Assembly: GCF_000350225.1 (NCBI RefSeq)
Contig: NW_005179088.1
Location: forward strand, 56,033 to 120,032
From: Chondrus crispus
Taxonomy: Eukaryota; Rhodophyta; Florideophyceae; Gigartinales; Gigartinaceae
Direction of reading: 5' to 3'
Length of the DNA stretch: 64,000 bases
Shown here: in pieces, positions 10,579 to 21,900 of the stretch
Position numbering within the stretch: position 1 is the stretch's first letter
Layout: the number at the start of each line of letters is the position of its first letter
Notes under the pieces: model-generated
Told to the model about the DNA's origin: nothing
Seen by the model: the letters and a program-made list of their open reading frames with translations, nothing else
The model's database searches: none
Made by a program: the position numbers and the translations under genes

Positions 10579-12934
10579 ATGGTGTCCGGGTCGGATAGTT
10601 CCCGAGAAACCCGTCCTCGAGACATTCCCGCTCCCATTGCGGCGTGGATCACTCGGAGCTGCCGCGAGGCGCTCCGAGAAGCCGAAAGGTTTACGCTCAC
10701 AAGTGTGGCGGAGAAACTCGCAGCGCAGTCGTCGGCGCTGCGAGAGAACCTCAACTCCTTCGTGGAGGAAACCGTCGCCACGCAGGCGGATGTGCAATCC
10801 GTGCGCGAGCGCGATCGAATCTCCGCCCTGGAAGGCGTATTGACCAAGGCCTGGCAAGAAGACATCGACGCCAGGGTCAAGGAGACGACCCTCCCTCTGA
10901 AAATGGAGATCGCTACTGTAACAGAGGAACTCAAGTCCCTCCGTCAGGAAATATCCGTTCTCAAGACGTACCGCCCCGATCCGGAGCCTGTTACACAGGA
11001 CGGATCGGCGACGCTCACCCCAGCCATTGCTGCTGTTAAGCCTCCGGTCACTGCCGGAGCTCCCACGACACCCCCCTCGGGTGGAGTGCCAATCACCTCC
11101 CTGCGAGGAGAGTTGCCTCCGTTGAACGAGAACTTACTGTTGTCCAACGTTACCATCCCGGCGTTACAGGCCGCGGGGATACCCGTCCCCTCAGTGGGGA
11201 CCGGTCCCCAATTATTCGCCAACCCGACGGCGTCAACAGTCCCGGCCGGGGCGTTCTCCGAGGAAGCCCCCGCCGGACAGAACCTCCTTGGGGGTGAATT
11301 ACCCTCCCGGAATCCCCCGGGAGGAAGCCCCGACTCTGCGGGAAGCTCCGACGGTGATGGCGAGGGACGACGAAAAAAGTCCAAGCCAAGCCGGAAGAAA
11401 GGCGACTCTCGACGTCGGAATGGGGCAAGAGTGCCTAACCGCCATCCGAGGGACCCTCCTCGTCGTACTCGAGCTCAGCCTCGTCTTCGCCCTCCGACTC
11501 GGAATCGGATTCCGAGTCGGAGTCCCTCACGGCCCCGTTGCCGACGTTTGGCCGCAGACAGAAGCACGTCTCCGTCTGGAAGCCGACGAACCGCCGCTTT
11601 CGGGGTGTATCTAATTACCGAGCGTATCGCCTCTCGGACAAGAGGCAGACCGTGGATGACAAGGTCTACGCCTCGACCCGTAAGAGGGTACAGTACCTCC
11701 TCGTGGTGATGGGAGATTACAAGTTCAGCGGGGCGGACGTAATCACGATCATAAGTTTCCTTGCGCGTTCAACGCGTTATCAAAGTTCTCCTTGCAAGTT
11801 GCAAGGAGAACATTGATAACGCCAACATGACTGAGGCGATGGCCCTGATGGCTCTCCAACACCTGTTATCCCCGTCGGCAAAGGAGGCGTATGAGTCCCA
11901 AAGAGTGTTACACCGCAAATCCCAAGGGATCGCGAACTGGGCGGCAGCCGTAAACTGGTTGCTGCGCACTTACGCGACCAACCTCGAAATCGAGCACGCC
12001 CTCACTGCGCTGAGAGAATTACGCCAAAAACCGGGCGAACTGGAGACCGAGTACGCCACTCGGATGCTGAACGCCCTCGGGAGATGTGGCGACGTACACT
12101 CTTCATACGAGAGGACTACCCTGTTCATCGAGGGGCTCACTCACACCGGCGATCAAGCTGTTAGTTCTGCAAACTCGCGAGGATCGTCCGCGATTCTTGT
12201 TCTACGATACTGTGGCTCACGTGCGCTCCCATGGAGAGGCCCTCTGAGCTCAGCAAGCCTCGGGTCGCCGGGTGGAACTTGTCAGGCCCCGCCCTGGTAA
12301 ACAGGTCCTTGCCGCTCTTGATAGCGTTCCGTCTTCAACGACCGGCCTCACCGCCAGCTACCAAACGGCGGCGGGTGCCGAAAGTTACTTCGCCACGGAA
12401 GGAAACAACGTTGGCGCGATGCCTTCCCTACCAACGGAGGACTCCTCCTTCAACGATGGAGATTCGCTTTTCTACGGCGACCGGCGCAAGCCGTACCAAC
12501 TCGCTGTGGAGCGTACGGGGAGCCCCCACGGGCCCGCCTTTGGGCGGCCGTCCCGGAACAACCAGAGGGACCTGCGGGGGCCCCCGTCCGCGCAGATCAT
12601 CTGCTTCACCTGTGACAAGGTCGGGGACCACATAGTTCCCGACTGTGACTTGAAGATGAAGGATGTCTCCCTCGTACCTCATCAGTACGAGAAGCTGAGT
12701 ACGGCACAGAAAGGCCGGGTTCCCCCGGACGCGTACCTCCGCGCCGTTGCTCTCCTCAGTTACGAGGTCAACCGGGTAATTAACCTCGTTGCTACGGTCG
12801 ACCCGCCGCCGCAAATAGGCACTGGGACGAAGACCGCTCCGCCCGCAGACGGCGTTCGACAACCTCCAAAAAAACTAGGAGGTCCTCAGCCTGCAGCAGC
12901 TGAGGTAAACACGGGCCTCGCCCCAGATCAGTAG
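10579..12934 (+). pseudogene. gag: gag of element H (family II), broken
   Basis: The first ATG at 10579 follows a pyrimidine tract ending in AG (about 10518-10544). The first 120 residues are helical with heptads (coiled coil). A Pro/Gly-rich linker and an Arg/Ser-rich segment follow. From about 11600 comes the capsid-like retrotransposon gag domain (Glu-Ala-Tyr-Glu-Ser-Gln; Glu-Thr-Glu-Tyr-Ala-Thr-Arg-Met; Phe-Ile-Glu-Gly-Leu). A zinc knuckle sits at about 12603-12647, of the form Cys-x2-Cys-x5-His-x4-Cys, one residue longer than the usual spacing. Gag would form the particle and bind RNA. A few breaks are present. Confidence 0.8.
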
Positions 12935-12940
12935 CCCAAG

Positions 12941-15366
12941 TTGGCGGACGAAGACTCACCTCCACAGGTGGAGAAGCGGCTCCGACTTCTCGGCAGCAAC
13001 CATACTGGTAGTAGCCAGGATAACCCCGATCCAGAAGGACTCGGTACTCTACGCCGACCATGGCGCAGGAACATCCCAGGGCTCGCGACGGATGTTCCGA
13101 CCTCCGAGACAGTAATGTACCTGTCTCGGAGAAATTACAAGGTCTACGCTGACCTTGGACTGACACCAGCTATATTGCTGAGGCAACTCACCATTCTCGA
13201 CACGGGAGCGGGATCTAATTTTGTCAGGGCTGACACGTTACCTCCAGGATGGGAGTCTCTCCTCATCCCGGGCGAAGTCCCGACAATCGCAGACGCCAAT
13301 GGACGGCCCTTGCGTACCAGCGGACAAATACCACTGATGGTGTGGTTAGGTGATCGCACCATGAAATGTACCTTCATCGTCTGTGAGCGATTGGCCGCCC
13401 CTGTCATTCTGGGTTGTGAATTTAACGACCGATTTGTCGAGGCCATCTACCCCCGGCGTAAGCTCGTAGAGTTGGACGACGGTACGAAAATACCCATCGT
13501 TCGTAAACCGGCTCGTCGTGCCGCGGACCACCCTCTGCTCCCCTCGGAGCAGGAGTATTCTCCCGAAGCAGGGCGTACGTCCCCCAAGCTTAAGGTTTCC
13601 CGTGCAGTGGATATCCCCGCCGGTACCCAAACTTGGGTTTACGTCACCAACGGATGGAGTGGACTCTCGGCTGTAGAGCCGAACCCGCAATTATATGCGA
13701 AGTACAGAGTCTCCATTTCCAACGGAGTGGTTCACCTCTCCCTGTTGCAGGAGTTTCGGGTCTTGGTAGCCAATTTCTCCGCTGCCACCAAGAGATTATC
13801 GAAGAACCAAGTAGTGGGGTTCGTATCCCCCCATCCCCCCGCGATGATCCGCACGGCGATGCCGTTAGACGCAGTTCTTGCTGCGGAATTTTACGAGGGG
13901 GACCAGCCGGTACAGAACGACGACTTCCCTTGGCCAACCTCCTCAACTCCGAAGTCTTCCCATCCCATGGATGTCGTCCCCCTCGAACACTTGCCGCCAC
14001 ACCAGCGCAAGCAGGTTCGCACCATGCTTACGTCATACGCGAGCATGTGGAACGGGACTCTGGGCGAGGTTCGCGCGACAAACCACCGCATCGAGCTCAC
14101 CCCCTGCGCTAGGCCGTTCCGTTTCCAACCGTATCGGGCGGGGCCACGCGCCCGAGAGGCGGAACAAGCCTCGGTTGACGAGATGTTGGCTAACGGGGTG
14201 ATCGAAATGCGAATGGGCGTCGCCCGTCGTCCTCACCCCCAAGCAGGATGGGAGCCTCCGTTTTTGCGTCGACTACCGTCGCTTAAACGCTCTTACCGTG
14301 CGAGGCACGTACCCTATTCCTCGCATGGACGAGTGTCTAGACTCCCTCGGGGAGGCCAAGGTGTTCACTACCTTGGATTGCAACTCCGGCTACTGGCAAA
14401 TCCCACTAGCCAAGGAGGATAGAGCAAAAACCACGTTTACGTGTCATGCCGGGACGTATCAGTTCAACCGAATGGCCCTTCGGCCTGATGAACGCCCCGG
14501 CTAAATTTCAAAGAATGTTGGATATTCTCCTCTCCGGCTACCGCTGGAAGAGTTGTTTGATTTACTTGGATGACATAATCATTTTCTCCAAGGATTACGA
14601 CTCCCATCTGAAGAATGTGGAGGTTATACTCCAAGCTCTACAACAGGAGTGTTTGTCACTTAAGCTCAAAAAGTGTAAGTTTTTCCAAGACTCTGTGGAG
14701 TACTTGGGACACATCATTTGACCGGTTGAACTGCAAGTTCACCGGAAGAATGTCAAAGCGCTCTCCGAAGCGACCATCCCACGGACCCAAACTGAGCTCC
14801 GCTCCTTTTTGGGGATGTGTAATGTATACCGACGATTTGTCAACCACTTCGCTAAAATAGCGGCGCCGCTGACGGCGATGCTCCGCAAGGGAGAACCAGA
14901 TCTCCTCCCCGCCTTTGCGGAGGTACAAACCACGGCCTTCAACACGTTGAAGGAGTGTCTAATATCCCCCCTGGTGTTGAAGCTTCCTCGCCTCGGGTTA
15001 CCCTACTCGCTCGATACCGATGCGTCTGACGCTCGACTGGGTGGCACCTTGCTACATATCCATGAGGATGGGCACCGATACCGGGTTGGTTATTGGACCC
15101 GCACGCTATCTGCAGCGGAACGCAATTACTGGACGACCGAGAAAGAATGCCTCGCCATCGTATGGGCGATTCAAACGCTGCGTCCTTACCTGTAACGCGA
15201 GCGGTTTACGGTCAACGCCGATCACCATTCTCTCAGGTGGCTCATGAACCTCGTCGATGCGAGTGGTCGACTTGCCCGGTGGCGCTTGCGCCTGGCCGAA
15301 TATGACTTCGACGTTACATACGTGAAGGGAATCAAGAATTGCCTTGCCGACGCTTTAAGTCGTATA
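12941..15366 (+). pseudogene. pol: pol of element H: protease, RT and RNase H
   Basis: The protease is seen at about 13192-13227 (Ile-Leu-Asp-Thr-Gly-Ala-Gly-Ser-Asn-Phe-Val), preceded by the conserved Arg-Lys/Asn-Tyr-Lys-Val-Tyr-Ala-Asp. Reverse transcriptase covers roughly 14000-14750, with the Tyr-Leu-Asp-Asp box at about 14565. RNase H follows from about 14990, with Asp-Thr-Asp-Ala-Ser-Asp and Thr-Glu-Lys-Glu-Cys-Leu-Ala. The region stops at 15366, just after Ala-Asp-Ala-Leu-Ser-Arg, where D is inserted, and continues at 51444. Domain order and motifs are those of Ty3/gypsy. It is broken in several places. Confidence 0.85.
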
Positions 15367-16409
15367 TGTAGTGCAATACGCACCTGGAAAGGGGGGTGAA
15401 AAGAAAGGAAAATATTTGGATATGAAAAGTAGTCCGGGTTAGGGGACACACGTGTGAATAGCTGCACAGTTTTAATTTTTAATTATTTTATTTTATTTAG
15501 TTAATTAGTTGGCATTAATTTTGCTGACACTAGATTAGATCTAGGATCTAGCGCCGCGAGCTACTGTACTGGCTCCGGCCGGGCGATATATACCTTAGCC
15601 CTCTGACGACCAAGTCAGTAAAGGTAACCCGAGTTGCTAGAGTTGAATATCGCCTTGGTCGAAGTCCGTCTTTCCCAAAACGCTCCCTTTTACCACAGAT
15701 TACGCTATCCTTTGCGCTCGGGGTTTCGCTTTTCTTTTTCCTTTATTTCCCTATTCTTTTCTACTTCTATCTCTATTTTTCTCTTAATTGCGTTGGTTCC
15801 ACTGGAGTTGGTTGCGACCGATCCGGTGTAGGTGTTTTAGCCATCGGGCAACACGTTGTGTAGCGCTGTTACTGTTTCAAGTTCCGTCAGAAGGCTGTTG
15901 CAACGACGCCTCCGTCGAAGGTCTTGCTGTATAAGACAGAGTTGGTACCACCTACCGCGATTGCGATCGCGCTGGTGAGGGTGTTTTTAGCTATCGGGCA
16001 ACACGTCGGTAGTAGCGTTGCTACACGGTTACGATCCCGTCGGGTAGTGCTGAACAAGCCCCCGTCGAAGACCTTGAATTATACACAAGGTGCTGAAGAC
16101 GCTCGCCGAGCATTGGCCTTACAACCCAGCGAACCGCGGTTACATCGTCGTAGACAAGCCCAACCCGCACTCGTCGAACGCTCAAGTCTTCACAAGTCTC
16201 TACCACCATTAATCTCCCGGGCCGGGCATCTTTTCTTACCCCCCCGTCGGAGTTGAGCTACCGTGGGCCGCAAGCCTACACAAGGGGAAAGGGAGTCTCG
16301 AACGCTCCGTAGCGCGTGCCATCGGCACTGGTTGTTGCTGTTGTTGTTTTTCTTCTTTTTGTTTGACCGTCGGACTGTGTTCGCGGCCTGCCAGGCACAT
16401 TGCACTACA
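15367..16409 (+). repeat. 5' LTR of element D (family I)
   Basis: The 1043-base LTR has the perfect 11-bp ends TGTAGTGCAAT/ATTGCACTACA. It contains the palindromic CACACGTGTG near its start, the AT-rich U3 block, the hairpin TAGATC-TAG-GATCTA, a TATA box at 15587-15592, and two degenerate tandem units of about 150 bases downstream. It shares the CACCTGGAAAGG variant at its start with D's 3' LTR, marking the two as a pair distinct from C's pair. Confidence 0.95.
15587..15592 (+). promoter_or_regulatory. TATA box of family I LTR (element D)
   Basis: TATATA in the context GGCGATATATACC is conserved at the same place in the family I LTRs (for example 5778, 31156 and 50619), except that C's 5' LTR carries GATATCTACC. 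The position, about 220 bases into the LTR and after the AT-rich U3 block, suits the sense-strand promoter. Confidence 0.6.
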
Positions 16410-16413
16410 AAAG

Positions 16414-16431
16414 TGGTCTCCCGACCTAGAA
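16414..16431 (+). promoter_or_regulatory. Primer-binding site of element D
   Basis: TGGTCTCCCGACCTAGAA starts four bases after the 5' LTR. A second partial copy of its 3' part (GACCTAGAATTGTGTC) follows at about 16451-16466, a short local duplication in the leader. Confidence 0.85.
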
Positions 16432-16574
16432 TTGTGTCTACAGCAAACCAGACCTAGAATTGTGTCGACGACAGGTTTGATGTGGAGCTGTACTACGAAA
16501 GTGGTCTGGGTAACGGAGTCTTTTTTTATTTTTTGTTTGTAACTTTTTTTTGTGTAGGTTCGCTCGTACGAGCG

Positions 16575-18860
16575 ATGTCGACAAGCGCACCCGGGGACGT
16601 CGGTCCCGGGGCGAGTAGGAGCGGATCGGCAAGGGCGTCGAGGATCCCGGGAGGTCCTCGCACCCGAAGCCAGGCCACTACGGCCACGGATCCCGAAGGT
16701 CAAGAATCCCCGAAGGGGATCGAAAACGACAAGGATAACCTATCCTACAGGTTCGAGAAGATGGGCGAGGAAATTCGCCAAGAGATGACGAAAAATCTCG
16801 AGGCTGAATTAGCCCTCGTCCGGAAGCTACTGGAGTTGCAAGCATCCGAGTTCCACACCGTTTTAGGAGAGCTATCGGCTCGAGTGGATCTCGTCGAGAA
16901 GGAGCGAGGTGAGGCGACCGACGGTCTGGAGCCGGAGGTCCTAGCTTCGTTTAAAATTTCGGTCAAGGACGCAAAGTGCGACGCGAATCAAGCTTTGGAG
17001 TCCTTAGGTAAATTTAGAAGCAGTATCGACGACAGGTTCAACCGCGCCGCTCATCGTCTCAAGGACCTTGAACAGGTCGCCGGGCAAGAGCCGCTCCCAA
17101 CGGGTCGAGAAGGCGATCGTCGATCGAAGAAGGGCAAGGCCGCGGTACAGTGGAGTTCCAAGTCGAAGACTTCGAAGAAGAATCTGCGACGCCGGAGCAA
17201 GAGTCACTGTAGTGACGAGCCGGAGGACCAAGACTCAACGGCCGAGTCGAATGGCCTTTCCGAAGATGGTGACGACGGTTCGACGAACCATGCCAGCGAT
17301 TCCGAACATCGTTCAGAGGAAGGAAAAGGAATTTCGCAGAACAAGAAAATTACCTCCAGACGGGGCGGAATCACTTCGTCCGCCTCGCGGAGAGACAGGG
17401 ACGCTGAGCCAGAGGACGTCGCAACGCTACGCGGGCCGCGATAGGAGGAGTTGGAGGAGCTGAATCCGACCAACTACCTCTTCAAGAAATTACTTTCGTA
17501 CCGAACGTACCGCTTGCGGAACCCGCAGACATATTTGTCAAGTTCCAGGCGGACCGCCGTGCGAAAAATCAGGAGAGATATTCCGACTAAGGTGAAAAAG
17601 GACAACACGTTCACAGGTGAGGACGGGGTCCTTGTGTTGGATTTTTTGGCAAAAATATTTCAAGAGTTTGATACTCAAGAAATGAACGAGGGGCAAGCGA
17701 TCCGCTTGTTACCCGAATTTTTAAGCGGCATCGCCCTGAGACAGTACACTTCGGTGTCTCCGACGGCCGGATCCCACCACGGAAAGGTATCCGTTTGGCC
17801 GGAGGCCGTACAGTGGTTGTTGAGGAGTTTCGCAACCGACGAGGCGATCCGTCAAGCCGTGCTCGCATTGCGAGAAGTTCAGCAAAGACCGTCTGAAGAC
17901 GAGATGGAATTTTATATCCGTCTGACGGACGCGAGCAATCGATGTGGAAACGTATATTCGATGGAAGAACAAATGACGATGTTTATTGAAGGCCTCGATT
18001 CGAGTATCAAGCCGATGGTATCTCAATACCGACAAGACAATCGGGACGTTTCGTTTTTGAGACTAGTTAATTACGCGAAGGCGCATGGCTCGGCGAGCCG
18101 CGCTAAGGACAAGAAGACCAAGAAGGTCACGATCCAGACGCCGTCGACGATCAGGGCAGGTAAGAAGCCGAGGGCTTCTTATCCCGGTCGCAAAAGTCAT
18201 GCCGCCGTCCATTTAGCCGAGTCAATCTCCGCGTCAGATGAACGCGGTGCGCACGGAAGTAGCGAAAATCACTACGAGGGCGCGTTGGTAGCCGAAGGCC
18301 AGTTCATTGAGCCATCGGAGGGCTACGGACACGAGGACTACGGGGCAAGCGGGTCGTCAACTTTACCGACGCCCGCATACACGACGGAGTCGTTTTCAGA
18401 GCCCACGGATCCCGTGATGATGTTTCGGGGACGCGGCCACACGCCGGCGCCGCGCATTCCGATGGAAGACAAGAGTACAACGTTTCGAAGGCCAGGATGG
18501 ATGGGAAGGCCGCAACGTCAAGGAAGGCCGCCGGCCCGTGGAGGGCCTAGGCCGCAATATCCCGTCAAGACGCACAGACTGGTGTGCTATCATTGCTATG
18601 AAAAGGGGCACGCTGCGCCAACGTGCATTCTTTCCCTCCGGGAAATGCACCGAGTTTTGGAAAATTATGAGGCGTTGTCTCCGATGGACAGGTTAGGGAT
18701 ACCATCGACGAGTTACCTGAAGGTCAAGAATTGGTTCGATTCGCAGACGGCGAGCACGCCGAGTGCTTCAACGCCGAGGTCAAACCAACCCTTCAGAGGG
18801 GCCACCGCGGGGCCCCCGCCGTCGGATGTGAGAAGGATCCCGCAGCGGCAGGAAAACTAG
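16575..18860 (+). pseudogene. gag: gag of element D (family I)
   Basis: The ATG at 16575 follows a T-rich tract ending in AG (about 16508-16558). The N-terminal half is a long coiled coil (Glu-Glu-Ile-Arg-Gln-Glu, then repeated Leu/Val heptads to about 17080), then an acidic/basic low-complexity stretch. The capsid-like gag domain spans about 17590-18110 (Phe-Leu-Ser-Gly-Ile-Ala; Phe-Tyr-Ile-Arg-Leu; Phe-Ile-Glu-Gly-Leu). The zinc knuckle at about 18586-18625 is canonical Cys-x2-Cys-x4-His-x4-Cys. The pol frame overlaps the end of gag by about 130 bases in the -1 frame, an arrangement many Metaviridae use for frameshifted Gag-Pol. About one break is seen. Confidence 0.85.
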
Positions 18861-19695
18861 AGAGGGGAATCTCGCATGAGTCGCGAGAGGCACAGAGTCG
18901 ACGTACTGTGCCCGGGGCTCAGCCCCGTTCCCCGTCTCTAAAGGAAAAATCAGGCCCCGATGAGGAGGTTGTTGGACTGGTGGATAAGCCCAAAGGGCCA
19001 GCTCAAGTCAAGAGAATTTTGAGCCGAGCCCGAGATCATCCGCTGGAAGAAGTTCGAAGACCCTGGTACAGGGTTAAGCGAAGGGAGTGTCCCGAGAAGA
19101 TTTTGGTTCTTGCGCGAAAAAACTACAAAGTTTACGCAGACATTGGACCCACAATCGGATTGATGAGCCGAGTGTTGTCTGTATTAGACACCGGCGCGGG
19201 ACCAAACCTTGTGCTAAAATCGGAACTCCCGGCTGGAATGGAATCTCTAGTGTCCTACGGGCCGACCCAAGACATTGGCGACGCGAACAATAGGCCACTC
19301 TAGACTCTCGGCACAACTAGAATGCCTGTGAGGCTTGGAACATTTGTGGCCGCAGCCGAGTTTATTGTATGCGAAAAACTAGCCGTCCCGCTAATTCTAG
19401 GCGCGGACTACTGTGACCGGTTTGCGGAAGCCATTTATCGAAGAAAGAAAACGGTTGACATGGCGGATTTCTCGGAGGTTCCGATAGTTAGACGGTTCTC
19501 GACGAGAAAAGGGAAGAAGAATCTCGTCCCGTGAGAGGACGAGAATGATGGAAAGGTGGAGCGAATTTCCCCTAAGGTAAAAGTGGCAAGAGCCACGACT
19601 TTCAAGCCAGGGACGCAACGCGTCGTGGAATGCACCTCGAAGAGGGCGGGCTTGGTTGTGGTTCAGCCGTACTCGTCGTTGTACGAAAGGCACGG
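18731..19695 (+). pseudogene. pol: protease region of element D pol
   Basis: The frame opens in the gag overlap and carries a charged linker, then the conserved Arg-Lys-Asn-Tyr-Lys-Val-Tyr-Ala-Asp and the aspartic protease active site Val-Leu-Asp-Thr-Gly-Ala-Gly at about 19180-19200. The later Leu-Ile-Leu-Gly-Ala-Asp-Tyr at about 19390 matches the second conserved protease segment. Element C interrupts the region at 19695, and the sequence continues at 31979. It is broken in at least one place. Confidence 0.8.
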
Positions 19696-20736
19696 TGTAG
19701 TGCAATAATGGGCTCTACAGGGGGGTGAAAAGGAAGGAAAATATTTGGATTTGGATATGAAAAGTAGTCCGGGTTGGGGGGGACACACGTGTGAATAATT
19801 GCACAGTTTTAATTTAATTTTATTTTATTTAGTTAATTAGTTGGCATTAATTTTGCTGACACTAGATTAGATCTAGGATCTAGCGCCGCGAGCTACTGTA
19901 GAGGCTCCGGCGGGGCGATATCTACCTTAGCCCTCTGACCACCAAGTCATTAAAGGCAACCCGAGTTGCCAGAGTTGAATATCGCCTTGGTCGAAGTCCG
20001 TCTTTCCCAAAACGCTCCCTTTTACCACAGATCACGTTATCCTTTGTGCTCGGGGGTTCCCTTTCCTTTTCCTTTATTTCACCTATCCCTTTCTATTTCT
20101 ATCTCTATTTCTATTCCCCTATCTTGTGTTGGTGCCATCGGCTTTGGTTGCGACCGGACCGGTGTAGGTGTCTTTGCCATCGGGCGACACGTGGGTGTAG
20201 CGCTGCTACTTGTTTACGACCACCGACGGAGGCTGTTACAACCACGTTTCCCTCGAATGTCCTGTTGTGTACACAGGACAGTGTTGGTTCCATCGGATAC
20301 AGGTTGCGACCGTTCCGGTGTCGGTACTTTGCCATCGGGCAGTACGGAGGTGTAGCGCTGCTACGTGTTTGCTAATTCCCGACGGGCTGCGCTGCGACGC
20401 CCCCGTCGAAGACCTTATCAAGGGTATAAGGTGTAACAGGCGCTTGGCGAGCATTGGATTTAGGACCCATCGGGCCCGGCTTCCTAATTACCGCCACGAA
20501 CTCGCCGAGCAACTGCCTGTACAAGACTCTACCACCATTCATCCCGGGGCGGGCCTCTTCCTTTTGCCCCCCCTGTCAGGGACTTGAGCTACTGCGGGCT
20601 GCAAACCCACTTAAAGGGAAAGGGAGAATCGGACACTCCGTAGGGCTGTGCCGTCGGCAACTCTTGTTGGTTGTTGGTTGTGTTGTCGCTGGACCGTTGG
20701 ACCCTGGTTCTGGCCTGACAGGCACATTGCACTACA
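19696..20736 (+). repeat. 5' LTR of element C (family I)
   Basis: The 1041-base LTR has perfect 11-bp ends. It shares the GGGCTCTACAGGGGGGTG variant near its start with C's 3' LTR, and lacks the variant seen in D. It has the same order of parts as the other family I LTRs. The usual TATATA is slightly changed here (GATATCTACC). Confidence 0.95.
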
Positions 20737-20740
20737 TAAG

Positions 20741-20758
20741 TGGTCTCCCGACCTAGAA
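20741..20758 (+). promoter_or_regulatory. Primer-binding site of element C
   Basis: TGGTCTCCCGACCTAGAA begins four bases after the 5' LTR, identical to the sites in D and H. Confidence 0.85.
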
Positions 20759-20828
20759 TCTGGAACTGAACACAGAAGTCGGAAATAGGTAAATTAGTTC
20801 AATAGGTCTCGTTTATTAAGAGTGGACC

Positions 20829-21900
20829 ATGGCATCAAGCCAACCCAAGGACGTCGGTCCTGGGGTCAGAAGGGCTGGATCAGCTCAAGAGTCGAGGATT
20901 CCGCGAGGACCTCGTACACGAAGTTAAGGAAAAATTCGGCTACTGATCCAGTTGCAGAAGCGTCCCCTTCGGGGACAGCCGTTGAGAAGAACGGCCTGGA
21001 AGAGAAGTTCGAAAAATTGAGCGAGGAGATTCGTCAGGAGACGAAGAACAAGCTCGACAAACTTCTGGGTATTTTTCAGAGCAACAGGAGTTGCTAAAAT
21101 CCGAGTTCCACGCTGCGCTTGAAGAGCTCACAGCCCGTGTGGTTCTCGTTGAGAATTTAGGTACCGATGCGTCCCCGGGCCGAGATCCGGAAGTGCTGGA
21201 TTCGCTAAAGCTCGGCGCGAAAGAAGCGCGGCGAGACGCGAATCAGGCCCTGGAAACGCTGGCCAAGACAAGGGACAGCATCGACGACCGGTTCTACCGC
21301 GCTTCGCGGCGACTCAAGGACCTTGAGCAAGCTGCGGGTCCGGCCGAACCAAGTTTGGACGCGGGATCGCTCTCCGACGGAGAAGCAATCGACGGTCCAA
21401 CGAAGAAGGACAAGTCAGTCCAGACCCGGGATTCCAAGTGGAAGAACCCCAAGTCGGCCAAAGGCAGAAAGAAGAAAAAAAGTCACTGTAGTGACGACCG
21501 CGAAAATTGCGACTCAAATTCGGAGTCGAATGTTTCAGAAGAAAATCGTGACGACGGCTCGTCGAACCATTCAAGAAATTCCGACCGAAGATCGACAGAC
21601 GGAAATGGAATTTCGTCAAATAAGAAGAGCTCCAAAAGAGGCAGAGTCGCTTCGTCCGCCTCGCGGAGAGACAAGGAAGCGGAGCCAGAAGACATCGCGA
21701 CGCGGCGCGGACCGCGATGGGAGGAGTTCGAGGAATTAAATCCGACCAACCACCTCTTCAAGAAGTTGCTTTCGTACAGGACGTACCGCCTGCGGAACCC
21801 CCAGACACGTTTGTCGGGCAAGCGGCGGACCGCCGTGCCAAAGATCAGAAGAGCAATACCACCATTGGTGAGGTACTTGGAATTCAAGGAAGGGATGAGG
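20829..21900 (+). pseudogene. gag: gag N-terminal region of element C, broken
   Basis: From ATG 20829 the sequence matches the start of D's gag: a short Ser/Gly/Arg-rich leader, then the coiled coil with Glu-Glu-Ile-Arg-Gln-Glu, then the Lys/Ser/Asp-rich low-complexity segment with the Cys-Ser-Asp repeat. A few breaks are present. I did not recognise the capsid-like domain, zinc knuckle or protease in this copy, so C as it stands would depend on other copies. Confidence 0.7.
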
